Shown here: positions 42,985 to 53,689 of the stretch, in pieces
Position numbering within the stretch: the stretch's first letter is position 1
How the letters are laid out: the number at the start of each line of letters is the position of its first letter
DNA from: Mytilisepta virgata
Taxonomy: Eukaryota; Mollusca; Bivalvia; Mytilida; Mytilidae
Length of the DNA stretch: 64,000 nucleotides
Assembly (NCBI GenBank): GCA_028015205.1
Contig: CM051517.1
Span: 55,117,455-55,181,454, forward strand
Direction of reading: 5' to 3'
Notes under the pieces: generated by a model
Database searches by the model: none
What the model saw: the letters and a program-made list of their open reading frames with translations, nothing else
What the model was told of the DNA's origin: nothing
Translations under genes and position numbers: made by a program

Positions 42985-43330
42985 GCTAAAATATAGAATC
43001 CTAAACACAAATAGATATGGTTGTTAGGGACATTCTCTTCGGTTGCTATGGACCCCTTCAATGGCATTGACTCTTGACTTCCACTTTGACTTAAATAGGT
43101 AAATTGTATGGTCCTGAACCCAAATATATATGGTTGCTAGGGACTTTTTCATTGGTTGCTATGGACTTTTTCAATGACATTGACTCTTGACTTTTCTTTT
43201 TTACTTGTACTGGTAAATTATAAGGTCCTTAACCCAAATATAAATGATATATGGTTGCTATGGACTTTTTCATCCGTTGCTATGGACTTTTACAATGACC
43301 TTGACCATTGACCCTCTACTTTACTTGTAC
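42985..43330 (+). repeat. three ~120-bp tandem units
   Basis: Each unit has AACCCAAATATATATGGTTG-CTA, GGTTGCTATGGACTTTTTCA and CATTGACTCTTGACTT (starts near 42985, 43110, 43228). Confidence 0.75.
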
Positions 43331-44100
43331 AGCTACCATTTAATTTTATATCAAGTTATGCTCTAAACATCTGTGACAATATGTCAGACCATTATTTTCT
43401 GTTTACATGTAACTAATCTTTCAAGGGCTAAAACTCCTATAAGGGGTCAATTGACGATTTGGTCATGTTGACTTATTTGAAGATCTTTCTTTGCTGAACC
43501 TTTTTGCTGTTTACAGTTTGTCTTTATTTATAATAATTTTCAATTTAATAACCTAAAACTGCAAAATTTCCTTAAAATTAACAATTCAGGGGTAATAACC
43601 CAAAAATGTGTTGACCGATTCGTCTGAAAATTTCATGGCGGGTAGATCTTGACCTCATTTTTACTACTTGTCATATTTGCTCTAACTACTTCTGTTTTCG
43701 AGATATGAGCCAAAAAGTGCAATTTTACCTATGTTCTTTTTTTAGCCACTGAAGCCATGTTGTTCGATTGACAAGAAAATACACATAAGAAAATTTCAAA
43801 GTAGGTAGTTCTTGACCTGATGAACATTTTTACCCCGTCAGTTTTGCTCTAAATGCTTTAGTTTTTGAGATATAACAAAAAACTGCAGTTTACCCCCTAT
43901 GTTCCTTTTTTAGCCATGGTGGTCATGTTTCTCGACGGACCAGAAAATAAAACACAACCTTATTCTAGATACCGTAAGGATCATTCAGACTAAGTATGGC
44001 TGTAATTGGTTCAGTGGTTTCAGAGGAGAAGATCTTTGGAAAAAGTTTACGACGGACGCCAAGTGATTGTAAAAGCTCACATGTCCTTTTAGGAGCTAAA

Positions 44101-44890
44101 AATGAAACATTCTCAGAATCTTCTTGTATTTTCCCATTATTTGCGGGGGGGGGGGGGGGGGGGGCGTAAGGGTAAGGGTTAAACAACAAAACAAATAACG
44201 TTAGAAGTTTTCTATTACTAAGCTTAATCTTCACGACAGGATTTCTATGAAACCGTGGCACAATCCTTTGTGTATTAATATGCACTTTCTACATGTTTTG
44301 ATTAGAACAATTTCTAGGCCCACGAATAGGTTCAACAGGTTTAATAATACCTAAGCTGTATTTCATAACTGGCAAAAATCTACGTACATTATTACATGAA
44401 AATACATCTATATGTATTTTGTTCTAGCTGTATTTTAAAAATCAATAGACATTCTCAGTTGATAGATTCATTGCTTAAAGCAACTTCAAGACCTTTTAAT
44501 CCCCAGATCAACAAACCTATTACCAATCTTCATTACTTACCATTATTCTCTTAGAAGTTCTGCAAAGAAATTTGTAAATTGATCTTTGTCAGTATGCTAT
44601 TCCGTAATGTAAAAACGTACGATTAAAGACTTCGTGAAAGCTAAAAAGCCTTTATTTTCAGCGCAACATTTTCAAAATACAGTGAGGTTATAACAACAAA
44701 TACTTTCTTATCAATCACGACTCCCACAGCTGGGAGCCCTAAAATTACATATGAATTAAAATGTTTACATTGATTATTAAATGATCTGGTTGATTATATT
44801 AATACTAAATAATAATAACGAAAAAAAAAAAAAAAAACAATTTGTCTCCTTGCATAAAACATATTAAAACAAAAGTATTACGTGTACACG
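44101..44890. other. intergenic DNA downstream of the cGLR gene
   Basis: Holds a run of 20 G at 44145..44164. No gene seen. A second AATAAA (minus strand) occurs at 44651..44656. Confidence 0.5.
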
Positions 44891-44896
44891 CATATG

Positions 44897-44902
44897 TTTA
44901 TT
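44897..44902 (-). terminator. candidate polyadenylation signal for the cGLR gene
   Basis: Minus-strand AATAAA lies 90 nt past the stop codon of the cGLR reading frame, the first such hexamer downstream. Confidence 0.5.
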
Positions 44903-44991
44903 GACAAGGGGACAAGAGACAACATGCACAGAGTTGTATTCATATACACATTTATGCATTATAAGTATTTTAAAATTTAAACTGCTAGGAT

Positions 44992-46272
44992 TTACTTCAG
45001 TGGCTCAGGGCTTGTGTAATATCCTTCCAGTTTGTCAACTAATTCGTTGAAACCGTACTTAGCATTTGTTACCATAGCCGGATTTTCTTTCCAAAACAAA
45101 TTTTGTTGCCGATGGTTCTGATTAATCCTTGATTCAGGAAATATGGTCAGTAAATCCTTATTCGCATGGAAAAAATCAGGAAGGCATCCATCTTTAACAC
45201 AATTACGTAAATACAATAATTGGTGTCCCAGTGCATCCGAAACGCCAGTAATTTCTACCTTGGTTTTAGGATTCATTGTGAATCTTGCTATAATGTGGTA
45301 AGCAATTGTCTTCAAATGGTAAGAATTTATCAGATTGCCAAGATGATTCTGTTTTGCAGCAAGACTTTGAATAACATGTTTTAAAATACGATTGGCAGTC
45401 ATGATATACTGTCTCGGGTAAGAACTTAAACACAAATCTGCCATGTATCTCTCGTATGAGCTTGTATCATCTCTCCATATAAGACAACGGTCAGCATCTT
45501 TGATCTTTGGGTTTTTTTTATAATCACACTTCAGCAATGCATAACTTGGGAAGTTTACTGATTCTTCTTTTTTACCTGTTATACTGGCTGGAATTGTTAT
45601 CGTCTCTGTGTCTGTATAAAGTCCCGGTACCAAGTCGTAATTTGTGATCTTTTCTGTGTGTGTATCCTTGACTTCGATATTTATTGCAGGCGGATGAGAG
45701 CGCCTTTTTATTTCTAAATTTGGCATTTGTTTTTTCATCTCCGCTACCGCCTTATCAATAAGTTTCGTCCATACTCTACCTTGAAGATTTGCTGTATTTA
45801 TAAACACTCCATCTATTTCTTCGAATATTTCAGCATGCTGGAGCCGAGGATGGGTTGAGTTTAATTCTTTCTTGTTGTTTTGGACTCGCTGGCGCGACAT
45901 ACCAGGAATGATCTTGCCGTCTACATCCTTGAGCTTTGCTGTTTGTAGTTTCAAACCTTTCATCTTAAAAGGAATAAGAACATCAAACTCGTCCGGTTCA
46001 TTGATCTTTAACCCTTGTCTTGCGCTGGCCCCTTTCACATAATCCCCATAAATTTCAAACTCTTCCTTGTAAAGTTGTGCTTCTTCTTTTATTTTCTCCA
46101 TAAGTTTTTTCAGGAAATGTTCTGCCCGTTCAGTGTCCTTCTTCCAAACGTCTGAATCTATACGATAATCGCCAATTTGTTTCAAAATGCGTTCTCGCAG
46201 TTTTCTTTCGCCAGGACCAAAAACATGGAACGGTTTATTCCATTGGTTTTGAAGTGGCGTGGCCTGTGCCAT
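44992..46272 (-). CDS. cGAS-like receptor (Mab-21 domain nucleotidyltransferase)
   Basis: A single uninterrupted frame of 426 residues. The ATG at 46272 is preferred over one 11 codons upstream because it sits in ACCATGG. The fold signature is clear: G81-A-S83 then NEPDEFDVLIPF with acidic pair E95/D97, and INIEV...YDLVPGLY with third acid D213. This matches the cGAS arrangement and suggests an active enzyme making a cyclic dinucleotide. The usual G-S is A82-S83 preceded by a Gly. C-terminal blocks WRDDTSSYERYM, SYHLKTIAYH and FFHANKDLLTIFPES fit the helical lobe. No Cys-rich zinc thumb is seen, unlike vertebrate cGAS. cGLRs are expanded in bivalves. The ligand (dsRNA, DNA or other) cannot be read from sequence. 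A non-enzymatic Mab-21 relative is the alternative. Confidence 0.88.
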   Translation of the reverse strand: MAQATPLQNQWNKPFHVFGPGERKLRERILKQIGDYRIDSDVWKKDTERAEHFLKKLMEKIKEEAQLYKEEFEIYGDYVKGASARQGLKINEPDEFDVLIPFKMKGLKLQTAKLKDVDGKIIPGMSRQRVQNNKKELNSTHPRLQHAEIFEEIDGVFINTANLQGRVWTKLIDKAVAEMKKQMPNLEIKRRSHPPAINIEVKDTHTEKITNYDLVPGLYTDTETITIPASITGKKEESVNFPSYALLKCDYKKNPKIKDADRCLIWRDDTSSYERYMADLCLSSYPRQYIMTANRILKHVIQSLAAKQNHLGNLINSYHLKTIAYHIIARFTMNPKTKVEITGVSDALGHQLLYLRNCVKDGCLPDFFHANKDLLTIFPESRINQNHRQQNLFWKENPAMVTNAKYGFNELVDKLEGYYTSPEPLK

Positions 46273-46320
46273 GGTGACACTATAATATATATATGATGTA
46301 AACATTAGGTCATTAACATT
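46273..46320 (-). promoter_or_regulatory. start context of the cGLR gene
   Basis: The minus strand reads ATATATATTATAG-TGTCACC-ATGG. TTATAG could be a 3' splice site after a 5'-UTR intron, which is common in otherwise intronless coding regions, but the tract is not pyrimidine-rich. It could equally be an AT-rich promoter. Confidence 0.3.
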
Positions 46321-46697
46321 GTGCGTTTACCATTTGTATTCTTGGTACACAATTGATTCTATAAACAAGAAAGGTACTGTGGGAATCAACAGTGATCCCT
46401 GTTACCCCCAGAATTAGATCACCCAAAGTCCGACAATAAACATCGTCGAAAACGAAAGGCCGGTCACTGTAAGTGTAATAGCTGGCCATGGTTTTCGGAT
46501 GATGGACGCTTACCAAAAGTCAAAAAATCTAAAATCTTAATTATTCCCCACCGTCAGATGATATGCAATCGTTCTGTGTAGAAATTATATTTCTAAACCC
46601 AATCAAAAATGGGTCAAAGACTAATTAGGTCGGTTGGTGCGCATGTGTAGACAAAAATGGAAGGTGTGTTTGTCAAGAGAAAAAAAAATCTGAAAAA

Positions 46698-47459
46698 TTG
46701 ACATTTAAACAGCTTCTCAAAGGAATTCAGTGTTTATGCTGCATTTTAGACATAAATGCCTCCAAAAATAAGGGACAAAATAAAGGACAAAGCAAACGGA
46801 AAAGAAATAAATCCAACCCAAACGTGAGTAATGAGAAACCATTGAAACAGACAAAATCGAACAGACCCAAAGATGACTATGATCTAAATATAAACAAAGA
46901 TAAAATCAATACAGATGTAAACAATACGAATATCATGAATGTTTGTTCACATACCCCGGCTTTGAATAGTATGAATATGAATGCCATGAACTTTTCGAAT
47001 CCGAATTTCAGTTCACCAATACTACCAAATGGAGGAAACTTACAATTTACAAACATTCCAAATATTCCAATCCAAAATCTCCAGACATCTCCCGTAAACA
47101 GCTTCTTCAATGTTCCTTTCACCCCACAAGGCCCACCCATGCAACCAGTGTGCAATAGTACGATCAACCCACAAGCGGATAGTATGAAAATTGACAATTT
47201 AGTAAATAAAGTTGATCAGTTGTTTTCCAAGCTATCCGTATTAGACTCTTTCTCAGATAAAATCAACAAGTTCCAATCGACAATGAACAACCTAGTTAAA
47301 AATGTAGATAACGTAACGAAACGTGTGACGGAAGTTGAAAAAAGTCTAGATTTCATGAGCGAAGCGTACGAAAAGGGTCGTGATGAAAGCAAATCGATTA
47401 TAGCAGAACTGGATGAGATCAGACTTTACATCCCAGCTCCTTTGTTTTTACAGGGGTGA
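46698..47459 (+). pseudogene. LINE ORF1, N-terminal half
   Basis: Open for 253 codons. Basic KNKGQNKGQSKRKRNKSNP near the start, an Asn/Pro-rich middle, then a heptad-rich segment (VDQLFSKLSVLDSFSDKINK ... VDNVTKRVTEVEKSLDFM), the expected coiled coil of an ORF1 protein. A better start may be the ATG at 46756 in another frame, implying a one-base change in the following A-run. Coding is cut at about 47430 by an inserted repeat. Confidence 0.75.
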
Positions 47460-47621
47460 TCTAAGACGGATCACCCCTGCCAGATCACCCCAGCAAGAGT
47501 GCTTTCTTAGTTTAAAGTTGGCGGGAACAATTTACTCACGATTAAAACTTAGAAAATTTAGGCAGAAACATAAATTACAAATTAAAAATTAACATTAAAA
47601 TTTTTGAAAGAATCTACTGAG

Positions 47622-47700
47622 ATTCGAACATGGGACCCTTAGTATGTTGTCCAGACGCCTTAACCACTAGACTACGAAACTCACACCGAAGAAGTGTTAA
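47622..47700 (-). repeat. degenerate tRNA-like (SINE-type) segment
   Basis: Minus strand reads TAGTCTAGTGGTTAAGGCGT (A-box region) and CATGTTCGAATCTC (B-box region). Acceptor and T stems do not pair well, so this is a tRNA-derived relic, not a functional tRNA gene. Confidence 0.55.
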
Positions 47701-47821
47701 TTTTACCTATATACACATTATGTCCTGGGTTCCAATGGGGTATACAATATAATATATATATATAAGTAATTATATAACGTACAATAGAACTGAAATCTTT
47801 ACCTTAAGTTTATTATTATTT

Positions 47822-47962
47822 ATCCCGAATGAGCTTGGATGTAAAATAGTTATCCCACTCGGACTTGGTGTGTCTGTATAAGATCATCCCTCGGGCCTCC
47901 GGCCCTCGAGGTGATCTTACACAGACACACCGCGTCCTCGTGCGATAACTATTACAGATAAT
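47822..47962. repeat. imperfect ~65-bp-arm palindrome
   Basis: Left arm has GTAAAATAGTTATCCCACTC and TTGGTGTGTCTGTATAAGAT; right arm is its complement (GATCTTACACAGACACACCG, GTGCGATAACTATTAC). The loop is CCTCCGG at about 47897. It would form a very stable hairpin as RNA or cruciform. Confidence 0.75.
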
Positions 47963-47965
47963 CGG

Positions 47966-48562
47966 GAATTGAACGGAAGTTTATTCAAAATGTCAAATGA
48001 ACTCCGAGAGTTACGGGAACGACACATTGACTTACAGACGCGCTCCATGAGGGAGAATCTGATTTTCTCGGGGATTCCGGAGAAACACGAAAACGAAGAG
48101 AGTGTGGAAACGGGCGAAATCATAAAAAAGTTTATGACGACAGAGCTCAAACTAGAGAGTCCTGTAGAATTCGTTAGAGCTCATCGTTTTGGCAAACGTA
48201 GTGACAAACCGAGACCAGTCGTCTGCCGTTTCAAGTCATTTAATGATAGGGAAACCGTTCGTAAAAATGCGACGGAGCTAAAAGGATCAAACTACGGACT
48301 TAGCGAGCAATTTCCCAAGGAGATCAATGACCGGAGGAAGAAATTATGTAGCTACTTCAAAGAAGCGAAAAAACAGGACAAGAAAGCCTATTTTAAGCGG
48401 GACAAACTTTTTATAGATGGTAGACAATTTTTCAAACCACGTACCGAGGAAAATGAGAACGATCGAGATGTGGAAAGAGAACGCTACGAAAGACAGGGAG
48501 CCAGGCCTAAGTCAAACAGCAACAAGGACCAGTTTTCAATGGACGAAACATGTTACTATTAG
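47966..48562 (+). pseudogene. LINE ORF1, C-terminal half (RRM-like/Transposase_22)
   Basis: ELRELRERHIDLQTRSMREN-LIFSGIPE is the end of the coiled coil joined to the first strand of the RRM in L1-type ORF1 proteins. VEFVRAHRFG, PVVCRFKSFNDRETV and GLSEQFPKEINDRRKKL complete the RRM and C-terminal domain. The role in a live element is RNA binding and chaperone activity. Confidence 0.8.
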
Positions 48563-48613
48563 GACAACCTTGGAGGACTTGATGACAGTTCTAGTAAAAT
48601 CACGAACTCAACC

Positions 48614-49937
48614 GTGACAGATGACCTTGTATTTTCTAACGATTCTATTGTTAAAATTTTGTCTTTAAATGCTTGCGGTGTAAAAACCCGTCTGCATTAT
48701 CTTGAATTTAAATCTTTATTGAATAGTTATGATATTGTTCGTATAACGGAAACAAAAATAGATGATTTTGATTGTATTGATCTTGATGGTTTTATTTTTG
48801 AATATAAAAATAGAAAGAAGTTTACCAACAAATCGGGCGGTATAGCATTAGGTTATAAGTCACATTTAAAAGATTCTGTAAAAGTTTTAGATAACGAAAG
48901 TCAATTTGTTTTATGGTATAGTGTTGACAAAAAAGTGTTTGACACTACAGAAAACGTTATTTTTGGGATTGTTTATATACCCCCAGAAGGGAGTGTTTAC
49001 GCATCTAATGATGCGTTTTCAGACATCCGGCAAGAATTACAGAAATTCAATAGAAATTCAAATTTTATATGCCTTTTAGGGGACATGAATGCAAGAACAG
49101 GTACTTTAAATGATTTTATATCACAAGATGGTGATGATTATTTTGAACAATTTTGAACAAAATATTTTTGATATAAATCAGTTTACTGATGTTAGAGTAT
49201 TAGATGAAGTAGGTGTAAATAGAACTAGAGCAAGCCCTGACACAGTGGTCAATGGCTATGGTAGAAAACTTATAGATTTATGTAAGAATAATAATTTATA
49301 TATTCTAAATGGTAGATTTGGAAATGATAAAATTGGTAGAGCGACTAGTAAAAACTTAAGTGTTATTGATTATGTAATTTGTACAAGTTATCTATTGAAA
49401 TATATTTTTGACTTTGAAGTAGGTGAATTTAGTAAACTTTTTTCTGATATTCATTCACCCATATCTATTGAGATAAGGATGAACAATGATCTTGAGCCAC
49501 AAGTTGAAGGTAACAAAAGTTTAAATTTAACAGGTCGAATAAGAAAGAGACCTGACAAGAAAAATAACTTTATTGATAATTTAGATAGAGATCGAATCAA
49601 CGATCTAAATGCGAAACTAACTGATGCAAACCATATTGACTTAGAGCATCAAGATATTGGGGAATTTATTCAAGATTTTTGTTCTATTTTATTGAATTCA
49701 GCTGAGCTGACTCTGGGTACATCAACGGCAAAAGATCATACAGGTAATAAGCAATATACTAGACAGAATAAGCTTTGGTTTAACGATGAATGCAAATTAT
49801 CTAGAAAGCAATTTCGTAAAGCGAAACGTCAGTATAAGAAGTATGGGTCTAATATTTTTAAGACCAGATTGAAGGTATCTGAAAAACATTACAAGAAAAC
49901 CATGAATGAAAATATCTCAAAATTTAACAGAGAATGA
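48614..49937 (+). pseudogene. LINE endonuclease (EEP) domain, frameshifted
   Basis: 48614..49156 reads KILSLNACG (catalytic Asn), RITETKIDDFD (Glu), FGIVYIPPEG and LLGDMNARTG (Asp/Asn). A tandem ten-base duplication TTTTGAACAA at 49141..49150 and 49151..49160 then shifts the frame. 49151..49937 continues with NIFDINQFTD, SVIDYVICTS (Asp) and SDIHSPISIEI (His), then a linker rich in Lys. The metal-binding residues are all present, so decay is recent and limited to the duplication and a later one-base slip at about 49930. Confidence 0.85.
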
Positions 49938-52084
49938 GGGCAAAAATGAGAGAGATGAGACTTAAAAACCCAAAAGAATTTTGGAATATTTTTAGAAATG
50001 ACCAGAAAAGGGAGAGTACAAATATCTCTATTGATTGTTTGTTTGAGTTTTTCAAAGATTTAAATACCAATAAATTTGATAATGGTCCTGACTTAATGGT
50101 ACAGAATAACATTGAAGATAATCAGAATGCAATTTTGAATAGCAGAATTACTAAAGATGAGATTGCCAAGGCAATCAGGGATGCTAAAAATAATAAATCA
50201 CCGGGTGATGACAAAGTTATTAACGAATATATCTCATCTTCATTTAGCACCATGAAGGATATTTATGAAAGCCTATTTAATTTGATCTTTGATACTGGAT
50301 TTGTTCCAGAGACATGGTTGACAGGTATTATCATACCCATATATAAGAAAAAAGGAGATAAACTAGAGTCAAAAAATTATCGGCCAATAACACTTTTATC
50401 ATGTATTGGTAAAATTTTTACATCGATTTTGAATTCTAGATTGAATGATTATTTTAATGAAAATAATATTTTGCACGAAAATCAAGCTGGTTTTAGGAGC
50501 GGCTACTCGACAAACGATCATATATATTCTTTGTATGCTTTATTTGAATTGCTACGTTTGAAGAAGAAAAAAATATTTTGCGGATTCATTGATTTGGAAA
50601 AAGCATTCGATTTTGTCCACAGAAACTCACTATTTTTAAAGCTTGTTGGGAAATTTTTACGTATAATACAAAACATGTATGATGACGCCAAGTCTTATAT
50701 TAGGCATAATAATGAATGTTCTGGTCTATTTAGATGTGAACTAGGTGTGAGACAAGGTGAAAACCTGTCGCCTGTACTCTTTTCATTATATTTAAATGAT
50801 CTACAGTCATATTTGGAAGAACAAAACATCAAGGGAATTCACTCAATTAGTTCTGATGTAGAAAATGAGTTATCAATTTATTTAAAAATTCTTCTGTTGT
50901 TATATGCAGATGATACTATATTATTAGCTGAATCTGATACTGAATTACAATGTATGCTTGATTGTTTTGATCGTTATTCTGACCAATGGAAGCTTAAGAT
51001 TAATGTTAACAAAACAAAAATTTTGATATTTTCAAGAGGTAGAATAGGTAATTATACTTTTTATTTGAAAGGAACTGAAATTGAGATTGTTAAAAATTAT
51101 AAATATCTTGGAGTATTTTTTGCAAGGAGTGGAAGTTTTTATACCACCAGAAAATATTTGAAAGAACAAGCCACAAAGGCTATGTTCACACTATTTCAAA
51201 GATGCAGGCCATAACCTATCAATTGAATGTCAGTTAGATATGTTTGATAAGGCTATTTTACCTATATTATTATATGGTTGTGAAATTTGGGGATTTGAGG
51301 GTTTGGAACTTTTAGAAAAGGTGCATTTGCGCTTTTGTAAAATTGTATTAAAATTAAAGCCATCAACACCAAACAACATTGTTCATGGTGAGTTGGGTAG
51401 ATAACCAATCATACTGACAATCAAAGTGAGAATGGTTAAATTTTGGTGCCATTTAGTAAATGGTGACGAAAATAAGATTTCAACAATATTATATAAGCTG
51501 CTTTATGTATACGCAAATGATTATGGTTTTGAAATCAAGTGGATAACATTTATAAAGAACATTTTTGATCATTGTGGCTTATCAAATGTCTGGCGTTCAC
51601 AAAATGTTTACTCTCCTTTTTGGATAGAACAGTGCATTTTACAACGATTAAAAGATCAGTTTCTCCAAAATTGGTCATCAGATATATTTAATTCTCCAAA
51701 AACTATTTGTTATCGTTTATACAAATCAGATCTTTGTTTTGAAAAATATTTGGTAGAGTTACCTACTTATTTGATGCAAATTCTATGTAGATTTAGATGC
51801 GGGTGTCATCGCCTGCCAATCGAGACAGGAAGATGGCAAGGTATCCCTAGACAAAAAAGGTATTTGTACACTGTGTACTTCACATGATATTGGTGACGAG
51901 TATCACTATATTTTAATATGTAAATTTTTTGAAAAGGATAGAAAAGAACTCCTACCGGATTATTGTCAATCAAATGCAAATACATTAAAATTTTCAAAAC
52001 TTTTTTCCTCACAGGAAATTGATATACTTGTTAATTTATCACGTTTCATCAAGATTGTTTTCACAAAGGTCGTACCTCCAGGTT
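49934..52084 (+). pseudogene. LINE reverse transcriptase and C-terminal zinc knuckle, broken
   Basis: 49934..51214 is open for 426 codons: KNNKSPGDDKVINEYI, NYRPITLLSCIGKIF (about residue 147), FIDLEKAFDFV (catalytic Asp, about 217), GVRQGENLSPVLFSLYLNDL, LLYADDTILLAES (YADD about 326) and LKINVNKTKILIFSRG. After a frame change near 51205 the thumb continues (LPILLYGCEIWGFEG), a TAA interrupts at about 51402, then MVKFWCHLVNG. After another shift at about 51820 comes a knuckle C-x2-C-x8-H-x4-C (CTLCTSHDIGDEYHYILIC). Translation ends near 52084. Confidence 0.88.
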
Positions 52085-52197
52085 AAACATACATGTACTT
52101 ATTGTCTACACATGCATATATGTAACTTTATAAATATTGTATATTTTCTCTGTAACTTGTCAGTTTATGAGAATAAAGTATTGAGTATTGAAGTATT

Positions 52198-53135
52198 GTG
52201 TTTAATGTGTGGATCTTTTTTGTAAATTGTTTGACACCTTTGATAAGACCTATATTATTATATAGTAGTGAGGTTTGGTTTATGGAAAATTATCAGACGA
52301 TTTATACAGCTGTAAATAGGTCCAGGATTCATGGTACCATCTGCGACGCTTTATCTCTAGGAGACAGATTTTGCTTTGAAAAAATATACATTAAAATTTT
52401 GAAAATTTATTTTGGGCATTAAAAAGACTGCTTGTAATAATCCAGCAAAAGCGGAGCTAGGGAGATTTCCCATAGATTCATTCATAAAATGGCAAGTCAT
52501 GTTGTACTATGTTAGACTTCAAGATGAAGAAATAAATACTTTGATAAAAGAAGCATATAATTTAGATAAATCAATGCATGATGAAGGCATTTTCACTTGG
52601 TATACGTTTACAACGGAAATTTTCGATAAACTTGAATTGAGCAGAGATGATTTTGAAAATTATAATAATTCTTTCAAAGTTGTTAAATCCTCATTTAAAG
52701 GTATATTTGCAAAAGACTGTAGAAACAAAATATGAAAAATTGATGTCTGAAAAACTATCAAACTTGGATAATACATCAAAACGTTTTTTATATAGCAAAT
52801 TGAGAAAAGAAATTAAATTAGAAGATTATTTAATAACTGAGAAAAACTTCAAAAAACGCCTGTTTCTGACTAAATTTCGAGTAAGTGATCACAATTTAGA
52901 AGTTAAGTGTGGTCGTTACAAGAATGTTCTTAGACATCTTAGAGTGTGTAAAATTTGTAATATATTAGATGATGAATCTCATTTTTTTCTCTATTGCAAA
53001 ATCAATAAAGACATAAGGGCTTCATTTTTTCAAAATATTGAACAAACTAAACACAAGATTTTCAGCAGCTCTGTCCAATAGGTAAACTATATGTTATTCT
53101 AAAGCCTAATAAAAAATACTGTACAATGTAGTTGA
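52198..53135 (+). pseudogene. 5'-truncated second LINE, RT C-terminus
   Basis: It begins directly after the tail of the preceding LINE. Frames read PLIRPILLYSSEVWFMEN (52240..), then GIKKTACNNPAKAELGRFPI (52415..), then KKRLFLTKFRVSDHNLEVKC and knuckle VCKICNILDDESHFFLYC (52945..52995). Frame changes near 52412 and 52720. Related to, but distinct from, the upstream LINE; closer to the fragment at 58.5 kb. Confidence 0.8.
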
Positions 53136-53239
53136 CTTTATAAAGCAGTCCGTTGAAAATGAGGTCCACATTGGCCAGTAATTACTTCTATTTTGTAATG
53201 CTAAATATACATGAACTATGAGTAATAAATGTTGTTAAC

Positions 53240-53600
53240 ATAATCTTTCAAAGATCTGGTTAAAAGTGGCATGAGGAGTTGATTACACAAAATTTGTACC
53301 CTCCATATGTACTTGTTGCAAAAAAATTTCTACATTCCACAACATGGAAAAAAATCTAAAAATGACATCATACTCCTTCGTGCCCACCTTTAAAATATCC
53401 ATAAACATTCTGCAAAGTTTCAAAGATCTTGGTTAAAAGCTGTACGAGGCAATTAAGTTCCACAACATGAAAAATATCTTTTAATCATATCATATTCCTT
53501 CATGCACATTTTCAATATGCCCATAAAAATTCTGCAAAGTTTCAATAAATTTCTTTGTTAAAAGCGGTATCAGGAGTTGATTACACAAATTGGTACTAGT
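53240..53600 (+). repeat. three ~120-bp tandem units
   Basis: Each carries CTTTCAAAGATCTGGTTAAA-like and TTCTGCAAAGTTTCAA blocks followed by a GTTGATTACACAAA or AATTAAGTTCCACAA segment (53245, 53410, 53530). Confidence 0.6.
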
Positions 53601-53689
53601 GCCATACTTTTGATTCTGTCCGACATTCACCAGTTCACCATACTATATTCAACACTTGCACTACGTGTAACCCCGCCAAAAATGAAAAA

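Larger units (their letters stand above)
42252..44100 (+). mobile_element. hairpin-headed composite tandem-repeat element
   Basis: The head GAACAAGAGGCTCTCAAGAG-CCTGAATCGATCACCT is a palindromic start I recognise from bivalve repeats. Inside are a 236-bp duplication, three ~120-bp units, and two ~170-bp units with TTTGCTCTAA-TACTT and GAGATAT-A motifs. It ends with TTTCAGAGGAGAAGATCTTT, GACGGACGCCAAGTGATTGT and AAAAGCTCACATG, the usual terminal block. It lies downstream of the cGLR gene. Confidence 0.6.
47430..47962. mobile_element. insertion in LINE ORF1 with a tRNA-like segment and long hairpin
   Basis: About 530 bp separate the coiled-coil and RRM halves of ORF1. It starts with GGGGTGATC-N7-GATCACCCC (47455..47479). 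A minus-strand tRNA-like segment and a long terminal palindrome follow. No coding frame. Exact ends and target duplication were not determined. Confidence 0.6.
46540..52196 (+). mobile_element. near-full-length non-LTR retrotransposon (LINE), inactive
   Basis: Order: ORF1 with coiled coil and RRM-like domain, apurinic-type endonuclease (EEP), reverse transcriptase, C-terminal zinc knuckle, then 3' UTR ending GAATAAAGTATTGAGTATTG-AAGTATTG near 52196. It is about 5.6 kb. It is broken by an insertion in ORF1, a 10-bp duplication in the endonuclease, at least three single-base frame changes and a premature stop. The start is approximate. Clade is not certain: an ORF1 of Transposase_22 type with NYRPITLLS and GVRQGENLSP motifs. 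Its 5' end faces the cGLR start. Confidence 0.85.

Noticed and set aside
46877..47197. 106-codon minus-strand gene
   Set aside because: It is the complement of LINE ORF1; composition and motifs come from the antisense of an Asn-rich region.
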